A stretch of 64,000 nucleotides of DNA, taken from NCBI GenBank assembly GCA_964057225.1, contig OZ059894.1:18754476-18818475 (forward strand). The letters are read 5' to 3'. This DNA comes from Auanema rhodensis (lineage: Eukaryota > Nematoda > Chromadorea > Rhabditida > Rhabditidae). The notes under the pieces were generated by a model, which was not told where the DNA came from, did not search any database, and worked only from the letters and a program-made list of their open reading frames with translations. The translations under genes and the position numbers were made by a program. Below, piece after piece: positions 25,932 to 39,803 of this stretch (its first letter is position 1; each line of letters begins with the position of its first letter).

Positions 25932-28900
25932 TCCATGTACACTCAACATTGCTTCCAAAAACATTTTGACAAAAATTTTTTCGAAAAATTTCAAAATAAT
26001 TTAGCAAAAAGTAGATGTTTTTAGATTCCTTTTTTCAAGGCAAAGACGATGGACAATGTTATTCAACGAAAAAAATAATTCTTCAGGGTGAAAATCGAGG
26101 ATATAAGTGTGAACTTATATCAGTTGATATCTCGGTGCATTTTTAAGCTAGCGCAAATCTGATAACACAGATCGACGCAGCTTAAAAATCCGCATTGAAT
26201 GCACTATACTACATTGAGAAACGCTTAATACAAAAATTAGTTATGATCGTTTGAAAAATGATGCATTAGTGTATGTTGAGTTTCCATGTACACTCAACAT
26301 TGCTTCCAAAAACATTTTGACAAAAATTTTTTCGAAAAATTTCAAAATAATTTAGCAAAAAGTAGATGTTTTTAGATTCCTTTTTTCAAGGCAAAGACGA
26401 TGGACAATGTTATTCAACGAAAAAATTAATTCTTCAGGGTGAAAATCGAGGATATAAGTGTGAACTTATATCAGTTGATATCTCGGTGCATTTTTAAGCT
26501 AGCGCAAATCTGATAACACAGATCGACGCAGCTTAAAAATCCGCATCGAATGCACTATACTACATTGAGAAACGCTTAATACAAAAATTAGTTATGATCG
26601 TTTGAAAAATGATGCATTAGTGTATGTTGAGTTTCCATGTACACTCAACATTGCTTCCAAAAACATTTTGACAAAAATTTTTTCGAAAAATTTCAAAATA
26701 ATTTAGCAAAAAGTAGATGTTTTTAGATTCCTTTTTTCAAGGCAAAGACGATGGACAATGTTATTCAACGAAAAAATTAATTCTTCAGGGTGAAAATCGA
26801 GGATATAAGTGTGAACTTATATCAGTTGATATCTCGGTGCATTTTTAAGCTAGCGCAAATCTGATAACACAGATCGACGCAGCTTAAAAATCCGCATCGA
26901 ATGCACTATACTACATTGAGAAACGCTTAATACAAAAATTAGTTATGATCGTTTGAAAAATGATGCATTAGTGTATGTTGAGTTTCCATGTACACTCAAC
27001 ATTGCTTCCAAAAACATTTTGACAAAAATTTTTTCGAAAAATTTCAAAATAATTTAGCAAAAAGTAGATGTTTTTAGATTCCTTTTTTCAAGGCAAAGAC
27101 GATGGACAATGTTATTCAACGAAAAAAATAATTCTTCAGGGTGAAAATCGAGGATATAAGTGTGAACTTATATCAGTTGATATCTCGGTGCATTTTTAAG
27201 CTAGCGCAAATCTGATAACACAGATCGACGCAGCTTAAAAATCCGCATCGAATGCACTATACTACATTGAGAAACGCTTAATACAAAAATTAGTTATGAT
27301 CGTTTGAAAAATGATGCATTAGTGTATGTTGAGTTTCCATGTACACTCAACATTGCTTCCAAAAACATTTTGACAAAAATTTTTTCGAAAAATTTCAAAA
27401 TAATTTAGCAAAAAGTAGATGTTTTTAGATTCCTTTTTTCAAGGCAAAGACGATGGACAATGTTATTCAACGAAAAAAATAATTCTTCAGGGTGAAAATC
27501 GAGGATATAAGTGTGAACTTATATCAGTTGATATCTCGGTGCATTTTTAAGCTAGCGCAAATCTGATAACACAGATCGACGCAGCTTAAAAATCCGCATC
27601 GAATGCACTATACTACATTGAGAAACGCTTAATACAAAAATTAGTTATGATCGTTTGAAAAATGATGCATTAGTGTATGTTGAGTTTCCATGTACACTCA
27701 ACATTGCTTCCAAAAACATTTTGACAAAAATTTTTTCGAAAAATTTCAAAATAATTTAGCAAAAAGTAGATGTTTTTAGATTCCTTTTTTCAAGGCAAAG
27801 ACGATGGACAATGTTATTCAACGAAAAAAATAATTCTTCAGGGTGAAAATCGAGGATATAAGTGTGAACTTATATCAGTTGATATCTCGGTGCATTTTTA
27901 AGCTAGCGCAAATCTGATAACACAGATCGACGCAGCTTAAAAATCCGCATCGAATGCACTATACTACATTGAGAAACGCTTAATACAAAAATTAGTTATG
28001 ATCGTTTGAAAAATGATGCATTAGTGTATGTTGAGTTTCCATGTACACTCAACATTGCTTCCAAAAACATTTTGACAGAAATTTTTTCGAAAAATTTCAA
28101 AATAATTTAGCAAAAAGTAGATGTTTTTAGATTCCTTTTTTCAAGGCAAAGACGATGGACAATGTTATTCAACGAAAAAATTAATTCTTCAGGGTGAAAA
28201 TCGAGGATATAAGTGTGAACTTATATCAGTTGATATCTCGGTGCATTTTTAAGCTAGCGCAAATCTGATAACACAGATCGACGCAGCTTAAAAATCCGCA
28301 TCGAATGCACTATACTACATTGAGAAACGCTTAATACAAAAATTAGTTATGATCGTTTGAAAAATGATGCATTAGTGTATGTTGAGTTTCCATGTACACT
28401 CAACATTGCTTCCAAAAACATTTTGACAAAAATTTTTTCGAAAAATTTCAAAATAATTTAGCAAAAAGTAGATGTTTTTAGATTCCTTTTTTCAAGGCAA
28501 AGACGATGGACAATGTTATTCAACGAAAAAATTAATTCTTCAGGGTGAAAATCGAGGATATAAGTGTGAACTTATATCAGTTGATATCTCGGTGCATTTT
28601 TAAGCTAGCGCAAATCTGATAACACAGATCGACGCAGCTTAAAAATCCGCATCGAATGCACTATACTACATTGAGAAACGCTTAATACAAAAATTAGTTA
28701 TGATCGTTTGAAAAATGATGCATTAGTGTATGTTGAGTTTCCATGTACACTCAACATTGCTTCCAAAAACATTTTGACAAAAATTTTTTCGAAAAATTTC
28801 AAAATAATTTAGCAAAAAGTAGATGTTTTTAGATTCCTTTTTTCAAGGCAAAGACGATGGACAATGTTATTCAACGAAAAAATTAATTCTTCAGGGTGAA

Positions 28901-30151
28901 AATCGAGGATATAAGTGTGAACTTATATCAGTTGATATCTCGGTGCATTTTTAAGCTAGCGCAAATCTGATAACACAGATCGACGCAGCTTAAAAATCCG
29001 CATCGAATGCACTATACTACATTGAGAAACGCTTAATACAAAAATTAGTTATGATCGTTTGAAAAATGATGCATTAGTGTATGTTGAGTTTCCATGTACA
29101 CTCAACATTGCTTCCAAAAACATTTTGACAAAAATTTTTTCGAAAAATTTCAAAATAATTTAGCAAAAAGTAGATGTTTTTAGATTCCTTTTTTCAAGGC
29201 AAAGACGATGGACAATGTTATTCAACGAAAAAATTAATTCTTCAGGGTGAAAATCGAGGATATAAGTGTGAACTTATATCAGTTGATATCTCGGTGCATT
29301 TTTAAGCTAGCGCAAATCTGATAACACAGATCGACGCAGCTTAAAAATCCGCATCGAATGCACTATACTACATTGAGAAACGCTTAATACAAAAATTAGT
29401 TATGATCGTTTGAAAAATGATGCATTAGTGTATGTTGAGTTTCCATGTACACTCAACATTGCTTCCAAAAACATTTTGACAAAAATTTTTTCGAAAAATT
29501 TCAAAATAATTTAGCAAAAAGTAGATGTTTTTAGATTCCTTTTTTCAAGGCAAAGACGATGGACAATGTTATTCAACGAAAAAATTAATTCTTCAGGGTG
29601 AAAATCGAGGATATAAGTGTGAACTTATATCAGTTGATATCTCGGTGCATTTTTAAGCTAGCGCAAATCTGATAACACAGATCGACGCAGCTTAAAAATC
29701 CGCATCGAATGCACTATACTACATTGAGAAACGCTTAATACAAAAATTAGTTATGATCGTTTGAAAAATGATGCATTAGTGTATGTTGAGTTTCCATGTA
29801 CACTCAACATTGCTTCCAAAAACATTTTGACAAAAATTTTTTCGAAAAATTTCAAAATAATTTAGCAAAAAGTAGATGTTTTTAGATTCCTTTTTTCAAG
29901 GCAAAGACGATGGACAATGTTATTCAACGAAAAAATTAATTCTTCAGGGTGAAAATCGAGGATATAAGTGTGAACTTATATCAGTTGATATCTCGGTGCA
30001 TTTTTAAGCTAGCGCAAATCTGATAACACAGATCGACGCAGCTTAAAAATCCGCATCGAATGCACTATACTACATTGAGAAACGCTTAATACAAAAATTA
30101 GTTATGATCGTTTGAAAAATGATGCATTAGTGTATGTTGAGTTTCCATGTA
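25932..30151. repeat. 351-bp satellite array, block 4
   Basis: Twelve monomers plus the 8-bp target duplication, between Merlin copies 4 and 5. Most monomers here are of the common GGGTGAAAATCGAGG type with few differences. No gene seen. Confidence 0.97.
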
Positions 30152-31416
30152 GGCTCTAGTGCAGTTTTTCCCCCCCCCCCCGCCTAAGCCCCGCCCCTTT
30201 TGCCAAACGGTGCATACTTTTTGTCAACCTGTATAATTTTAAACCGGCGGGAGACATACCTTTCAGAACGGGGGGTTTGGGGGGTTTACCCCCCATTCTC
30301 GGTGTTTAGTTTTGATTTACTTTTGATTAAATTTAATTATAATATTTTTATTATTCACGGTTATTAATATCATTCATAAAATCATTAATATCACATAACA
30401 TATTTTCAAAAAGGTCTGAATTTATGTGTCTACGGCGCCACATAAATTCACACAAATAACCATCTAACATGTGAGTCTGTACCCCCCATAAACGCTTAAA
30501 TTTGGCTTTCGCAATGTTCCAAACTCCCTCTATAGTATTAGTATGAGCTGCGGTTTCGGGGTCAACAAAATTATATGTATGGTTAACCGTCAGATGGGTG
30601 TATTGCTTGTTTAAAGATTCTAACCCCCCATAAGCGCGCCAGCAGTCTGATATTATAGTACTTCCAGGATTTATTGAGAACTCAATACATTCCTGGAGAG
30701 TAGCTCTACTTCTATCAGGCACTGCATACAAAAAACATTCCTTTGTCTCACGACATATCCCCCCAAACACCCATTGCTCTGGCTTAACCCTACCAACATT
30801 ATATTTACGCTTAGATACAAGGGTCTCATCTATCTCTACAGTCATATTAGGGCCCCCTATTTTAACTGGATTTTTTAAAAGGGAGTGGGCACAGACCTCA
30901 CGTAAAAAATTATTATAGTCTACTACAGTATGATTGGATCCTATTCCCAGCTCATCTTTGCAAAATTGAACTGTAGTATACTCCTTTGTCCAACAGTAGA
31001 TGAAGAGTATGAAGTTAGCATACGATAAGTGAGAACCTATTTAATTTTAATTATTTACATCTTAAATGTGAAGCTATACCTTCTAAAAATGTTCTTTTTT
31101 TTAATTGCTGTTCTTTCCTACAGCTTTTTTTGGGGCATCTCCACCGTTCACGCTCTATTGAGAGCTTCATTTCAGATTGGCAGAGGCTACAGATCATAGC
31201 ATCTGGTAACAACCCCTTTTCTTGCAAAAATCGAATTGCATTTTCTTTAGTTGCAACTTTATCTCTTAGAGCGAACATGCTGTCAGATTGACTTCGAGAT
31301 ATCGATTGTTTTTTATTTGATATTTATTATAATTTTTTTAATTTTTAAGCAACTGTGTGCTTTTCGGCAAAAGGGGCGGGGCTTAGGGCCGGGGGGGGAA
31401 AAACTGCACTTGAACC
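30152..31416 (-). mobile_element. Merlin-family DNA transposon, copy 5 (complete)
   Basis: Complete 1265-bp element with both terminal repeats, flanked by TCCATGTA on each side (30144-30151 and 31417-31424). It is the first of three copies set in a repeating block of one Merlin plus 3-4 monomers (30152, 32479, 35157). Confidence 0.93.
30351..31278 (-). CDS. Merlin transposase, copy 5 (two exons)
   Basis: Exon 1 is 31080-31278 and exon 2 is 30351-31036, with a 43-nt intron; 294 residues. The catalytic D, D, E and the four zinc-ribbon cysteines are intact. The predicted exons match copies 3, 4, 6 and 7. Confidence 0.87.
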
Positions 31417-32478
31417 TCCATGTACACTCAACATTGCTTCCAAAAACATTTTGACAAAAATTTTTTCGAAAAATTTCAAAATAATTTAGCAAAAAGTAGA
31501 TGTTTTTAGATTCCTTTTTTCAAGGCAAAGACGATGGACAATGTTATTCAACGAAAAAAATAATTCTTCAGGGTGAAAATCGAGGATATAAGTGTGAACT
31601 TATATCAGTTGATATCTCGGTGCATTTTTAAGCTAGCGCAAATCTGATAACACAGATCGACGCAGCTTAAAAATCCGCATCGAATGCACTATACTACATT
31701 GAGAAACGCTTAATACAAAAATTAGTTATGATCGTTTGAAAAATGATGCATTAGTGTATGTTGAGTTTCCATGTACACTCAACATTGCTTCCAAAAACAT
31801 TTTGACAAAAATTTTTTCGAAAAATTTCAAAATAATTTAGCAAAAAGTAGATGTTTTTAGATTCCTTTTTTTCAAGGCAAAGACGATGGACAATGTTATT
31901 CAACGAAAAAAATAATTCTTCAGGGTGAAAATCGAGGATATAAGTGTGAACTTATATCAGTTGATATCTCGGTGCATTTTTAAGCTAGCGCAAATCTGAT
32001 AACACAGATCGACGCAGCTTAAAAATCCGCATCGAATGCACTATACTACATTGAGAAACGCTTAATACAAAAATTAGTTATGATCGTTTGAAAAATGATG
32101 CATTAGTGTATGTTGAGTTTCCATGTACACTCAACATTGCTTCCAAAAACATTTTGACAAAAATGTTTTCGAAAAATTTCAAAATAATTTAGCAAAAAGT
32201 AGATGTTTTTAGATTCCTTTTTTCAAGGCAAAGACGATGGACAATGTTATTCAACGAAAAAATTAATTCTTCAGGGTGAAAATCGAGGATATAAGTGTGA
32301 ACTTATATCAGTTGATATCTCGGTGCATTTTTAAGCTAGCGCAAATCTGATAACACAGATCGACGCAGCTTAAAAATCCGCATCGAATGCACTATACTAC
32401 ATTGAGAAACGCTTAATACAAAAATTAGTTATGATCGTTTGAAAAATGATGCATTAGTGTATGTTGAGTTTCCATGTA
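31417..32478. repeat. 351-bp satellite array, block 5
   Basis: Three monomers plus the target duplication. The third carries the rare change AAAATGTTTTCG (near 32162) in place of AAAATTTTTTCG. The same marker follows copies 6 and 7 (near 34489 and 37166), which shows the Merlin-plus-monomers unit was duplicated as a block. Confidence 0.97.
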
Positions 32479-33743
32479 GGCTCTAGTGCAGTTTTTCCCC
32501 CCCCCCCCGCCTAAGCCCCGCCCCTTTTGCCAAACGGTGCATACTTTTTGTCAACCTGTATAATTTTAAACCGGCGGGAGACATACCTTTCAGAACGGGG
32601 GGTTTGGGGGGTTTACCCCCCATTCTCGGTGTTTAGTTTTGATTTACTTTTGATTAAATTTAATTATAATATTTTTATTATTCACGGTTATTAATATCAT
32701 TCATAAAATCATTAATATCACATAACATATTTTCAAAAAGGTCTGAATTTATGTGTCTACGGCGCCACATAAATTCACACAAATAACCATCTAACATGTG
32801 AGTCTGTACCCCCCATAAACGCTTAAATTTGGCTTTCGCAATGTTCCAAACTCCCTCTATAGTATTAGTATGAGCTGCGGTTTCGGGGTCAACAAAATTA
32901 TATGTATGGTTAACCGTCAGATGGGTGTATTGCTTGTTTAAAGATTCTAACCCCCCATAAGCGCGCCAGCAGTCTGATATTATAGTACTTCCAGGATTTA
33001 TTGAGAACTCAATACATTCCTGGAGAGTAGCTCTACTTCTATCAGGCACTGCATACAAAAAACATTCCTTTGTCTCACGACATATCCCCCCAAACACCCA
33101 TTGCTCTGGCTTAACCCTACCAACATTATATTTACGCTTAGATACAAGGGTCTCATCTATCTCTACAGTCATATTAGGGCCCCCTATTTTAACTGGATTT
33201 TTTAAAAGGGAGTGGGCACAGACCTCACGTAAAAAATTATTATAGTCTACTACAGTATGATTGGATCCTATTCCCAGCTCATCTTTGCAAAATTGAACTG
33301 TAGTATACTCCTTTGTCCAACAGTAGATGAAGAGTATGAAGTTAGCATACGATAAGTGAGAACCTATTTAATTTTAATTATTTACATCTTAAATGTGAAG
33401 CTATACCTTCTAAAAATGTTCTTTTTTTTAATTGCTGTTCTTTCCTACAGCTTTTTTTGGGGCATCTCCACCGTTCACGCTCTATTGAGAGCTTCATTTC
33501 AGATTGGCAGAGGCTACAGATCATAGCATCTGGTAACAACCCCTTTTCTTGCAAAAATCGAATTGCATTTTCTTTAGTTGCAACTTTATCTCTTAGAGCG
33601 AACATGCTGTCAGATTGACTTCGAGATATCGATTGTTTTTTATTTGATATTTATTATAATTTTTTTAATTTTTAAGCAACTGTGTGCTTTTCGGCAAAAG
33701 GGGCGGGGCTTAGGGCCGGGGGGGGAAAAACTGCACTTGAACC
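32479..33743 (-). mobile_element. Merlin-family DNA transposon, copy 6 (complete)
   Basis: Complete 1265-bp element with both terminal repeats and TCCATGTA on both sides (32471-32478 and 33744-33751). It starts 2327 bp after copy 5 and 2678 bp before copy 7; the difference is exactly one 351-bp monomer. Confidence 0.93.
32678..33605 (-). CDS. Merlin transposase, copy 6 (two exons)
   Basis: Exon 1 is 33407-33605 and exon 2 is 32678-33363, with a 43-nt intron; 294 residues. Zinc ribbon and catalytic residues are intact, with no difference from copies 3, 4, 5 and 7 in the exon frames. Confidence 0.87.
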
Positions 33744-35156
33744 TCCATGTACACTCAACATTGCTTCCAAAAACATTTTGACAAAAATTTTTTCGAAAAA
33801 TTTCAAAATAATTTAGCAAAAAGTAGATGTTTTTAGATTCCTTTTTTCAAGGCAAAGACGATGGACAATGTTATTCAACGAAAAAAATAATTCTTCAGGG
33901 TGAAAATCGAGGATATAAGTGTGAACTTATATCAGTTGATATCTCGGTGCATTTTTAAGCTAGCGCAAATCTGATAACACAGATCGACGCAGCTTAAAAA
34001 TCCGCATCGAATGCACTATACTACATTGAGAAACGCTTAATACAAAAATTAGTTATGATCGTTTGAAAAATGATGCATTAGTGTATGTTGAGTTTCCATG
34101 TACACTCAACATTGCTTCCAAAAACATTTTGACAAAAATTTTTTCGAAAAATTTCAAAATAATTTAGCAAAAAGTAGATGTTTTTAGATTCCTTTTTTTC
34201 AAGGCAAAGACGATGGACAATGTTATTCAACGAAAAAAATAATTCTTCAGGGTGAAAATCGAGGATATAAGTGTGAACTTATATCAGTTGATATCTCGGT
34301 GCATTTTTAAGCTAGCGCAAATCTGATAACACAGATCGACGCAGCTTAAAAATCCGCATCGAATGCACTATACTACATTGAGAAACGCTTAATACAAAAA
34401 TTAGTTATGATCGTTTGAAAAATGATGCATTAGTGTATGTTGAGTTTCCATGTACACTCAACATTGCTTCCAAAAACATTTTGACAAAAATGTTTTCGAA
34501 AAATTTCAAAATAATTTAGCAAAAAGTAGATGTTTTTAGATTCCTTTTTTCAAGGCAAAGACGATGGACAATGTTATTCAACGAAAAAATTAATTCTTCA
34601 GGGTGAAAATCGAGGATATAAGTGTGAACTTATATCAGTTGATATCTCGGTGCATTTTTAAGCTAGCGCAAATCTGATAACACAGATCGACGCAGCTTAA
34701 AAATCCGCATCGAATGCACTATACTACATTGAGAAACGCTTAATACAAAAATTAGTTATGATCGTTTGAAAAATGATGCATTAGTGTATGTTGAGTTTCC
34801 ATGTACACTCAACATTGCTTCCAAAAACATTTTGACAAAAATTTTTTCGAAAAATTTCAAAATAATTTAGCAAAAAGTAGATGTTTTTAGATTCCTTTTT
34901 TCAAGGCAAAGACGATGGACAATGTTATTCAACGAAAAAATTAATTCTTCAGGGTGAAAATCGAGGATATAAGTGTGAACTTATATCAGTTGATATCTCG
35001 GTGCATTTTTAAGCTAGCGCAAATCTGATAACACAGATCGACGCAGCTTAAAAATCCGCATCGAATGCACTATACTACATTGAGAAACGCTTAATACAAA
35101 AATTAGTTATGATCGTTTGAAAAATGATGCATTAGTGTATGTTGAGTTTCCATGTA
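33744..35156. repeat. 351-bp satellite array, block 6
   Basis: Four monomers plus the 8-bp target duplication, between Merlin copies 6 and 7. The order of monomer variants repeats that after copy 5, with one extra monomer. No gene seen. Confidence 0.97.
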
Positions 35157-36420
35157 GGCTCTAGTGCAGTTTTTCCCCCCCCCCCGCCTAAGCCCCGCCC
35201 CTTTTGCCAAACGGTGCATACTTTTTGTCAACCTGTATAATTTTAAACCGGCGGGAGACATACCTTTCAGAACGGGGGGTTTGGGGGGTTTACCCCCCAT
35301 TCTCGGTGTTTAGTTTTGATTTACTTTTGATTAAATTTAATTATAATATTTTTATTATTCACGGTTATTAATATCATTCATAAAATCATTAATATCACAT
35401 AACATATTTTCAAAAAGGTCTGAATTTATGTGTCTACGGCGCCACATAAATTCACACAAATAACCATCTAACATGTGAGTCTGTACCCCCCATAAACGCT
35501 TAAATTTGGCTTTCGCAATGTTCCAAACTCCCTCTATAGTATTAGTATGAGCTGCGGTTTCGGGGTCAACAAAATTATATGTATGGTTAACCGTCAGATG
35601 GGTGTATTGCTTGTTTAAAGATTCTAACCCCCCATAAGCGCGCCAGCAGTCTGATATTATAGTACTTCCAGGATTTATTGAGAACTCAATACATTCCTGG
35701 AGAGTAGCTCTACTTCTATCAGGCACTGCATACAAAAAACATTCCTTTGTCTCACGACATATCCCCCCAAACACCCATTGCTCTGGCTTAACCCTACCAA
35801 CATTATATTTACGCTTAGATACAAGGGTCTCATCTATCTCTACAGTCATATTAGGGCCCCCTATTTTAACTGGATTTTTTAAAAGGGAGTGGGCACAGAC
35901 CTCACGTAAAAAATTATTATAGTCTACTACAGTATGATTGGATCCTATTCCCAGCTCATCTTTGCAAAATTGAACTGTAGTATACTCCTTTGTCCAACAG
36001 TAGATGAAGAGTATGAAGTTAGCATACGATAAGTGAGAACCTATTTAATTTTAATTATTTACATCTTAAATGTGAAGCTATACCTTCTAAAAATGTTCTT
36101 TTTTTTAATTGCTGTTCTTTCCTACAGCTTTTTTTGGGGCATCTCCACCGTTCACGCTCTATTGAGAGCTTCATTTCAGATTGGCAGAGGCTACAGATCA
36201 TAGCATCTGGTAACAACCCCTTTTCTTGCAAAAATCGAATTGCATTTTCTTTAGTTGCAACTTTATCTCTTAGAGCGAACATGCTGTCAGATTGACTTCG
36301 AGATATCGATTGTTTTTTATTTGATATTTATTATAATTTTTTTAATTTTTAAGCAACTGTGTGCTTTTCGGCAAAAGGGGCGGGGCTTAGGGCCGGGGGG
36401 GGAAAAACTGCACTTGAACC
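35157..36420 (-). mobile_element. Merlin-family DNA transposon, copy 7 (complete)
   Basis: Complete 1264-bp element with both terminal repeats, flanked by TCCATGTA (35149-35156 and 36421-36428). It is the last Merlin copy before the Polinton, about 3.3 kb of satellite away from it. Confidence 0.93.
35355..36282 (-). CDS. Merlin transposase, copy 7 (two exons)
   Basis: Exon 1 is 36084-36282 and exon 2 is 35355-36040, with a 43-nt intron; 294 residues. Zinc ribbon and D, D, E residues are intact; the exon frames match copies 3-6. Confidence 0.87.
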
Positions 36421-39400
36421 TCCATGTACACTCAACATTGCTTCCAAAAACATTTTGACAAAAATTTTTTCGAAAAATTTCAAAATAATTTAGCAAAAAG
36501 TAGATGTTTTTAGATTCCTTTTTTCAAGGCAAAGACGATGGACAATGTTATTCAACGAAAAAAATAATTCTTCAGGGTGAAAATCGAGGATATAAGTGTG
36601 AACTTATATCAGTTGATATCTCGGTGCATTTTTAAGCTAGCGCAAATCTGATAACACAGATCGACGCAGCTTAAAAATCCGCATCGAATGCACTATACTA
36701 CATTGAGAAACGCTTAATACAAAAATTAGTTATGATCGTTTGAAAAATGATGCATTAGTGTATGTTGAGTTTCCATGTACACTCAACATTGCTTCCAAAA
36801 ACATTTTGACAAAAATTTTTTCGAAAAATTTCAAAATAATTTAGCAAAAAGTAGATGTTTTTAGATTCCTTTTTTTCAAGGCAAAGACGATGGACAATGT
36901 TATTCAACGAAAAAAATAATTCTTCAGGGTGAAAATCGAGGATATAAGTGTGAACTTATATCAGTTGATATCTCGGTGCATTTTTAAGCTAGCGCAAATC
37001 TGATAACACAGATCGACGCAGCTTAAAAATCCGCATCGAATGCACTATACTACATTGAGAAACGCTTAATACAAAAATTAGTTATGATCGTTTGAAAAAT
37101 GATGCATTAGTGTATGTTGAGTTTCCATGTACACTCAACATTGCTTCCAAAAACATTTTGACAAAAATGTTTTCGAAAAATTTCAAAATAATTTAGCAAA
37201 AAGTAGATGTTTTTAGATTCCTTTTTTCAAGGCAAAGACGATGGACAATGTTATTCAACGAAAAAATTAATTCTTCAGGGTGAAAATCGAGGATATAAGT
37301 GTGAACTTATATCAGTTGATATCTCGGTGCATTTTTAAGCTAGCGCAAATCTGATAACACAGATCGACGCAGCTTAAAAATCCGCATCGAATGCACTATA
37401 CTACATTGAGAAACGCTTAATACAAAAATTAGTTATGATCGTTTGAAAAATGATGCATTAGTGTATGTTGAGTTTCCATGTACACTCAACATTGCTTCCA
37501 AAAACATTTTGACAAAAATTTTTTCGAAAAATTTCAAAATAATTTAGCAAAAAGTAGATGTTTTTAGATTCCTTTTTTCAAGGCAAAGACGATGGACAAT
37601 GTTATTCAACGAAAAAATTAATTCTTCAGGGTGAAAATCGAGGATATAAGTGTGAACTTATATCAGTTGATATCTCGGTGCATTTTTAAGCTAGCGCAAA
37701 TCTGATAACACAGATCGACGCAGCTTAAAAATCCGCATCGAATGCACTATACTACATTGAGAAACGCTTAATACAAAAATTAGTTATGATCGTTTGAAAA
37801 ATGATGCATTAGTGTATGTTGAGTTTCCATGTACACTCAACATTGCTTCCAAAAACATTTTGACAAAAATTTTTTCGAAAAATTTCAAAATAATTTAGCA
37901 AAAAGTAGATGTTTTTAGATTCCTTTTTTTCAAGGCAATGACGATGGACAATGTTATTCAACGAAAAAAATAATTCTTCAGGGTGAAAATCGAGGATATA
38001 AGTGTGAACTTATATCAGTTGATATCTCGGTGCATTTTTAAGCTAGCGCAAATCTGATAACACAGATCGACGCAGCTTAAAAATCCGCATCGAATGCACT
38101 ATACTACATTGAGAAACGCTTAATACAAAAATTAGTTATGATCGTTTGAAAAATGATGCATTAGTGTATGTTGAGTTTCCATGTACACTCAACATTGCTT
38201 CCAAAAACATTTTGACAAAAATTTTTTCGAAAAATTTCAAAATAATTTAGCAAAAAGTAGATGTTTTTAGATTCCTTTTTTCAAGGCAAAGACGATGGAC
38301 AATGTTATTCAACGAAAAAATTAATTCTTCAGGGTGAAAATCGAGGATATAAGTGTGAACTTATATCAGTTGATATCTCGGTGCATTTTTAAGCTAGCGC
38401 AAATCTGATAACACAGATCGACGCAGCTTAAAAATCCGCATCGAATGCACTATACTACATTGAGAAACGCTTAATACAAAAATTAGTTATGATCGTTTGA
38501 AAAATGATGCATTAGTGTATGTTGAGTTTCCATGTACACTCAACATTGCTTCCAAAAACATTTTGACAAAAATTTTTTCGAAAAATTTCAAAATAATTTA
38601 GCAAAAAGTAGATGTTTTTAGATTCCTTTTTTCAAGGCAAAGACGATGGACAATGTTATTCAACGAAAAAAATAATTCTTCAGGGTGAAAATCGAGGATA
38701 TAAGTGTGAACTTATATCAGTTGATATCTCGGTGCATTTTTAAGCTAGCGCAAATCTGATAACACAGATCGACGCAGCTTAAAAATCCGCATCGAGTGCA
38801 CTATACTACATTGAGAAACGCTTAATACAAAAATTAGTTATGATCGTTTGAAAAATGATGCATTAGTGTATGTTGAGTTTCCATGTACACTCAACATTGC
38901 TTCCAAAAACATTTTGACAAAAATTTTTTCGAAAAATTTCAAAATAATTTAGCAAAAAGTAGATGTTTTTAGATTCCTTTTTTCAAGGCAAAGACGATGG
39001 ACAATGTTATTCAACGAAAAAATTAATTCTTCAGGGTGAACATCGAGGATATAAGTGTGAACTTATATCAGTTGATATCTCGGTGCATTTTTAAGCTAGC
39101 GCAAATCTGATAACACAGATCGACGCAGCTTAAAAATCCGTATCGAATGCACTATACTACATTGAGAAACGCTTAATACAAAAATTAGTTATGATCGTTT
39201 GAAAAATGATGCATTAGTGTATGTTGAGTTTCCATGTACACTCAACATTGCTTCCAAAAACATTTTGACAAAAATTTTTTCGAAAAATTTCAAAATAATT
39301 TAGCAAAAAGTAGATGTTTTTAGATTCCTTTTTTCAAGGCAAAGACGATGGACAATGTTATTCAACGAAAAAAATAATTCTTCAGGGTGAAAATCGAGGA

Positions 39401-39763
39401 TATAAGTGTGAACTTATATCAGTTGATATCTCGGTGCATTTTTAAGCTAGCGCAAATCTGATAACACAGATCGACGCAGCTTAAAAATCCGCATCGAATG
39501 CACTATACTACATTGAGAAACGCTTAATGCAAAAATTAGTTATGATCGTTTGAAAAATGATGCATTAGTGTATGTTGAGTTTCCATGTACACTCAACATT
39601 GCTTCCAAAAACATTTTGACAAAAATTTTTTCGAAAAATTTCAAAATAATTTAGCAAAAAGTAGATGTTTTTAGATTCCTTTTTTCAAGGCAAAGACGAT
39701 GGACAATGTTATTCAACGAAAAAAATAATTCTTCAGGGTGAAAATCAAGGATATAAGTGTGAA
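36421..39763. repeat. 351-bp satellite array, block 7
   Basis: About 9.5 monomers between Merlin copy 7 and Polinton A. The last monomer is cut by the Polinton after TGTGAA (39758-39763). Two rare changes lie just before the junction: CGCTTAATGCAAAAATTAG (near 39522) and AAAATCAAGG (39741-39750). Both recur in the same places before Polinton B. No gene seen. Confidence 0.97.
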
Positions 39764-39803
39764 AGTAGAGAGCCGTGCAAAATTTACTAACCACGCCCCC
39801 AAA

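Noticed and set aside
1-39763. CRISPR-like array of direct repeats
   Set aside because: The 351-bp units are contiguous with no unique spacers, and all other content is eukaryotic. This is satellite DNA.
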